Shown here: positions 61,962 to 64,000 of the stretch, piece by piece | Numbering within the stretch: the stretch's first letter is position 1 | How the letters are laid out: the number at the start of each line of letters is the position of its first letter | From: Pseudomonas cremoris | Lineage (GTDB): Bacteria > Pseudomonadota > Gammaproteobacteria > Pseudomonadales > Pseudomonadaceae | Assembly: GCF_014230465.1 (NCBI RefSeq) | Contig: NZ_JAAXCY010000003.1 | Location: 372,001-436,000 of the forward strand | Length of the DNA: 64,000 nt | Direction: 5' to 3' | Made by a program: the position numbers and the translations under genes | Notes under the pieces: model-generated | What the model saw: only the letters and a program-made list of their open reading frames with translations | Databases searched by the model: none | Told to the model about the DNA's origin: nothing

Positions 61962-62687
61962 ATGCGTTTATTAAGGATAGGCCTGGCGCTGTGGCTGTTG
62001 GCCTGCGTGGGCGTGGCCCAGGCGGCGCTGACGTTCCCGGCGCTGACGGGGCGGGTGGTAGACACCGCGCAGATGATCGACCCGGCTACGCGCGCGCAAC
62101 TGACCCAGCAATTGCAGGCGCTGGAACAGACCTCGGGCGACCAGATCGTGGTGGTCACCGTGCCCGACCTGCAAGGCGTGCCCATTGAGGACTTTGGTTA
62201 TCAATTGGGCCGCCACTGGGGCATCGGCCAAAAGGGCAAGGACAACGGCGCGCTGTTGATCGTCGCCCGCGATGAGCGCAAATTGCGCATCGAAGTCGGC
62301 TATGGCCTGGAAGGTGTGCTCACTGATGCGCAGTCGTGGGTGATCATCAACCAGGTGATCGCGCCGGCCTTCAAGGCCGGCAACTACAGCAAGGGCATCA
62401 GCGACGGCGTAGCGGCGATGTTGCAAGTGGTGGGCGGCGAACCACTGGCGGTGCCGGCCCATGTGGCGGATGCCAACTTTGCCAAGGATAATCCCGGGTT
62501 TTCCATCGGGCTGTTTATCCTGCTGATCGGTGTGTTGTGGCTGTGTAATCGCCTGGGGTTGCCAGTGGGCGCGATCTTGCTGGCGATTCTCAGTAGTAGC
62601 GGACGCGGCGGCGGTGGAGGCGGCGGTGGTGGTTTCCGGGGCGGCGGTGGCGGCTTCGGCGGCGGCGGGGCTTCGGGTGGCTGGTGA
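61962..62687 (+). CDS. TPM-domain (YgcG-family) membrane protein with Gly-rich tail
   Basis: The 241-residue protein has a signal peptide (LLRIGLALWLLACVGVAQAA). The TPM_phosphatase domain has LTGRVVDTAQMIDPATRAQL, TSGDQIVVVTVPDLQG and DNGALLIVARDERKLRIEVGYGLEG. A membrane helix (GLFILLIGVLWLCNRLGLPV) precedes a tail almost only of Gly with few Arg, Phe and Ser. ATG 61962 has GAGG 6 bases before it; GTG 61956 is the alternative. It begins 18 bases after lemA. Confidence 0.9.
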   Translation: MRLLRIGLALWLLACVGVAQAALTFPALTGRVVDTAQMIDPATRAQLTQQLQALEQTSGDQIVVVTVPDLQGVPIEDFGYQLGRHWGIGQKGKDNGALLIVARDERKLRIEVGYGLEGVLTDAQSWVIINQVIAPAFKAGNYSKGISDGVAAMLQVVGGEPLAVPAHVADANFAKDNPGFSIGLFILLIGVLWLCNRLGLPVGAILLAILSSSGRGGGGGGGGGFRGGGGGFGGGGASGGW

Positions 62688-62715
62688 TGATAATAATGAG
62701 AGAGCAACGACAACC

Positions 62716-63333
62716 ATGGCATTACTGACTGAACACGAGCAGCGCCAAGTCGCCGAAGCGATTGCCCGCGTCGAGAAAACCACCGACGCAGAACTGGTGA
62801 CCGTACTGGCCGCCCGCGCCGACGACTACGCCTACATTCCGCTGCTGTGGGCCAGCTTGATCGCCTTGGTGGTGCCGGGTGTGGTGCATTACCTGTCGGG
62901 CTACCTGACCATGTACACCTTGCTGCTGGCGCAATGGGCGACGTTCATTGTGCTGTGCCTGGTGTTTCGCCTGCCCAAGGTCACCACACGTTTGATTCCG
63001 CGCTCGGTACGCCACTGGCGTGCATCCAACCTGGCCCGGCGCCAGTTCCTGGAGCAGAACCTGCACCACACGGTGGGCAGCACCGGCGTGCTGATTTTTG
63101 TCAGCGAGGCCGAGCGTTATGTGGAAATCCTGGTGGATGACGGGATTTCCAAGCGTTTGGACGACGGTAGTTGGGATGTGATCGTCAAGGCGTTTACGCA
63201 GCAGGTGAAGCAGGGGCAGACGTTGGCGGGGTTTATCAGCTGTATTGAAGCCTGTGGCGAGCTGTTGAAGGTGCATGTGCCGGTCACACAAACCCGTAAC
63301 GAGCTGCCCAATCGCCTGGTTGTACTCGAATAA
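62716..63333 (+). CDS. Second TPM-domain membrane protein
   Basis: The 205-residue protein has no signal peptide. The TPM part is split: EHEQRQVAEAIARVEKTTDAELVTVLA at the start and GSTGVLIFVSEAERYVEILVDDG after two membrane helices (IPLLWASLIALVVPGVVHYL and LAQWATFIVLCLVF). ATG 62716 is in agreement with the conserved start; a longer frame runs upstream through the Gly-rich tail of the previous gene. Third gene of the lemA-TPM-TPM set. Confidence 0.88.
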   Translation: MALLTEHEQRQVAEAIARVEKTTDAELVTVLAARADDYAYIPLLWASLIALVVPGVVHYLSGYLTMYTLLLAQWATFIVLCLVFRLPKVTTRLIPRSVRHWRASNLARRQFLEQNLHHTVGSTGVLIFVSEAERYVEILVDDGISKRLDDGSWDVIVKAFTQQVKQGQTLAGFISCIEACGELLKVHVPVTQTRNELPNRLVVLE

Positions 63334-63429
63334 AAATGTGGGAGCGGGCTTGCTCGCGAATGCAGTGGATCAGCCAATGAATCTGTTGACTGACCCACCG
63401 CATTCGCGAGCAAGCCCGCTCCCACATTT
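63333..63429. repeat. REPIN after the second TPM gene
   Basis: Two full REP cores facing each other across about 48 bases begin at the stop codon of the TPM gene. Confidence 0.92.
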
Positions 63430-63534
63430 GGTTTGCGGTGGGCCTCATAGATACCGTTGATCAAATAACCCCGTGCCCTAAACCCCCATCCCCCCTAAAA
63501 TGCCGGGCATTCCCAGCCCGAGGCGTTTTTGTTC

Positions 63535-64000
63535 ATGTCCGTCACCGCTCAACCTGTCAGCGACTACCACGCCCAGTTCATCGAACTGCTGAGCGCAAGC
63601 CTCGCGCAGAACGCGTTTATCAAGCTGGTGCTGGCCAAGTACGTCGGCGAGGAAGCCGAGTTGCAGCGGCTGATCATCAAGCCGGTAACCGTCAAGGAGC
63701 AGCCATGCCTGTCCTTCGTTTATCGCTACAAGACCCGCGATATCACCAAGAACTTCGCCTTGGCCGACGGTGTGGCGGCGATTGCCGAGCTGCTACCCGC
63801 GCAGTTCAAGAACGCCCACTTGCTGTCGCTGACCGACGAAGCCCAGTTGGAATACAGCAAAAAGAACAAAAGCTCGCTGTTCAAAAGCAAGCCGCAGCAA
63901 CTGCGCGAAGCGCCCTCGGCCGAGCATAACCGCGAGAAGCATCGCTTCCTCGACCTCAGCCGTCCGTTCCTTTCTGACCTGGGTGTGACCGATGCCAAAC
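63535..64000 (+). CDS. N-terminal part of a probable SAM-dependent methyltransferase (partial)
   Basis: The frame starts at ATG 63535 (MSVTAQPVSDYHAQFIELLS) and runs to the window end without a stop, 155 codons. PCLSFVYRYKTRDITKNFAL and EHNREKHRFLDLSRPFLSDL are well kept in a Pseudomonas protein that I recall as a class I SAM-dependent methyltransferase. The SAM-binding Gly motif would lie beyond the edge, so the name rests on recall. GAGGCG lies about 11 bases before the ATG. Confidence 0.7.
   Translation, partial: MSVTAQPVSDYHAQFIELLSASLAQNAFIKLVLAKYVGEEAELQRLIIKPVTVKEQPCLSFVYRYKTRDITKNFALADGVAAIAELLPAQFKNAHLLSLTDEAQLEYSKKNKSSLFKSKPQQLREAPSAEHNREKHRFLDLSRPFLSDLGVTDAK

Overview
The window looks like chromosome of a fluorescent Pseudomonas, close to the P. 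fluorescens group. The reasons are high-GC coding sequence, many copies of the REP/REPIN element with the core GGGAGCGGGCTTGCTCGC, an EmhABC/EmhR (TtgABC-type) efflux locus, a PcaR-controlled protocatechuate cluster, ornithine-lipid genes olsB-olsA, and the nbdA-like / YkgJ / rapA neighbourhood. No rRNA, tRNA, CRISPR array, prophage or insertion sequence was seen.

Layout. 1-8.7 kb: a cut-off gene with a tubulin-like nucleotide-binding start, an MHYT-GGDEF-EAL c-di-GMP enzyme, a Cys-cluster protein, an MFS carrier, rapA and a small conserved protein. 8.7-14 kb: a ridA / class V aminotransferase pair with a LysR regulator, two very small genes (one recognised as ccoM), and a PiT phosphate transporter. 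14.4-25.2 kb: an apparently complete pca supra-operonic cluster (pcaR, pcaK, pcaIJFHG, pcaTBDC) with visible PcaR operators. Its enzymes carry protocatechuate to succinyl-CoA plus acetyl-CoA, and its carriers bring in 4-hydroxybenzoate/protocatechuate and beta-ketoadipate. 25.3-31.8 kb: a NodB-type deacetylase lipoprotein, an OprD-family porin, an orphan gene, and an HscC Hsp70 with an atypical J-protein. 32-38.7 kb: emhABC with divergent emhR and its operator. 38.9-45.5 kb: an ArsR-MFS-alkene reductase operon with a strong inverted-repeat operator, acpH, olsB-olsA, and a serine hydrolase with a small Cys-rich partner.

45.6-51.7 kb is the most unusual part: a PAAR-effector / immunity array. 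One full PAAR effector (470 aa) is followed on the same strand by four more toxin C-terminal modules: two attached to a truncated PAAR by an identical out-of-frame junction, one N-truncated, and one reduced to a 72-codon tail. Each of the five modules overlaps by 4 nt a different version of one small two-helix membrane protein, the presumed immunity protein. A block of about 711 bp occurs twice in the array with no difference that I could see. This looks like a polymorphic-toxin locus growing by module duplication, with a likely membrane-targeting (glycine-zipper) toxin.

52-57 kb: a catabolic set (M20 amidohydrolase, frameshifted MHS carrier, amidase, IclR regulator). 56.9-64 kb: a YceI protein with a cardiolipin-synthase-like PLD enzyme, the BglX beta-glucosidase, a LemA-TPM-TPM set, and a methyltransferase cut by the window end.
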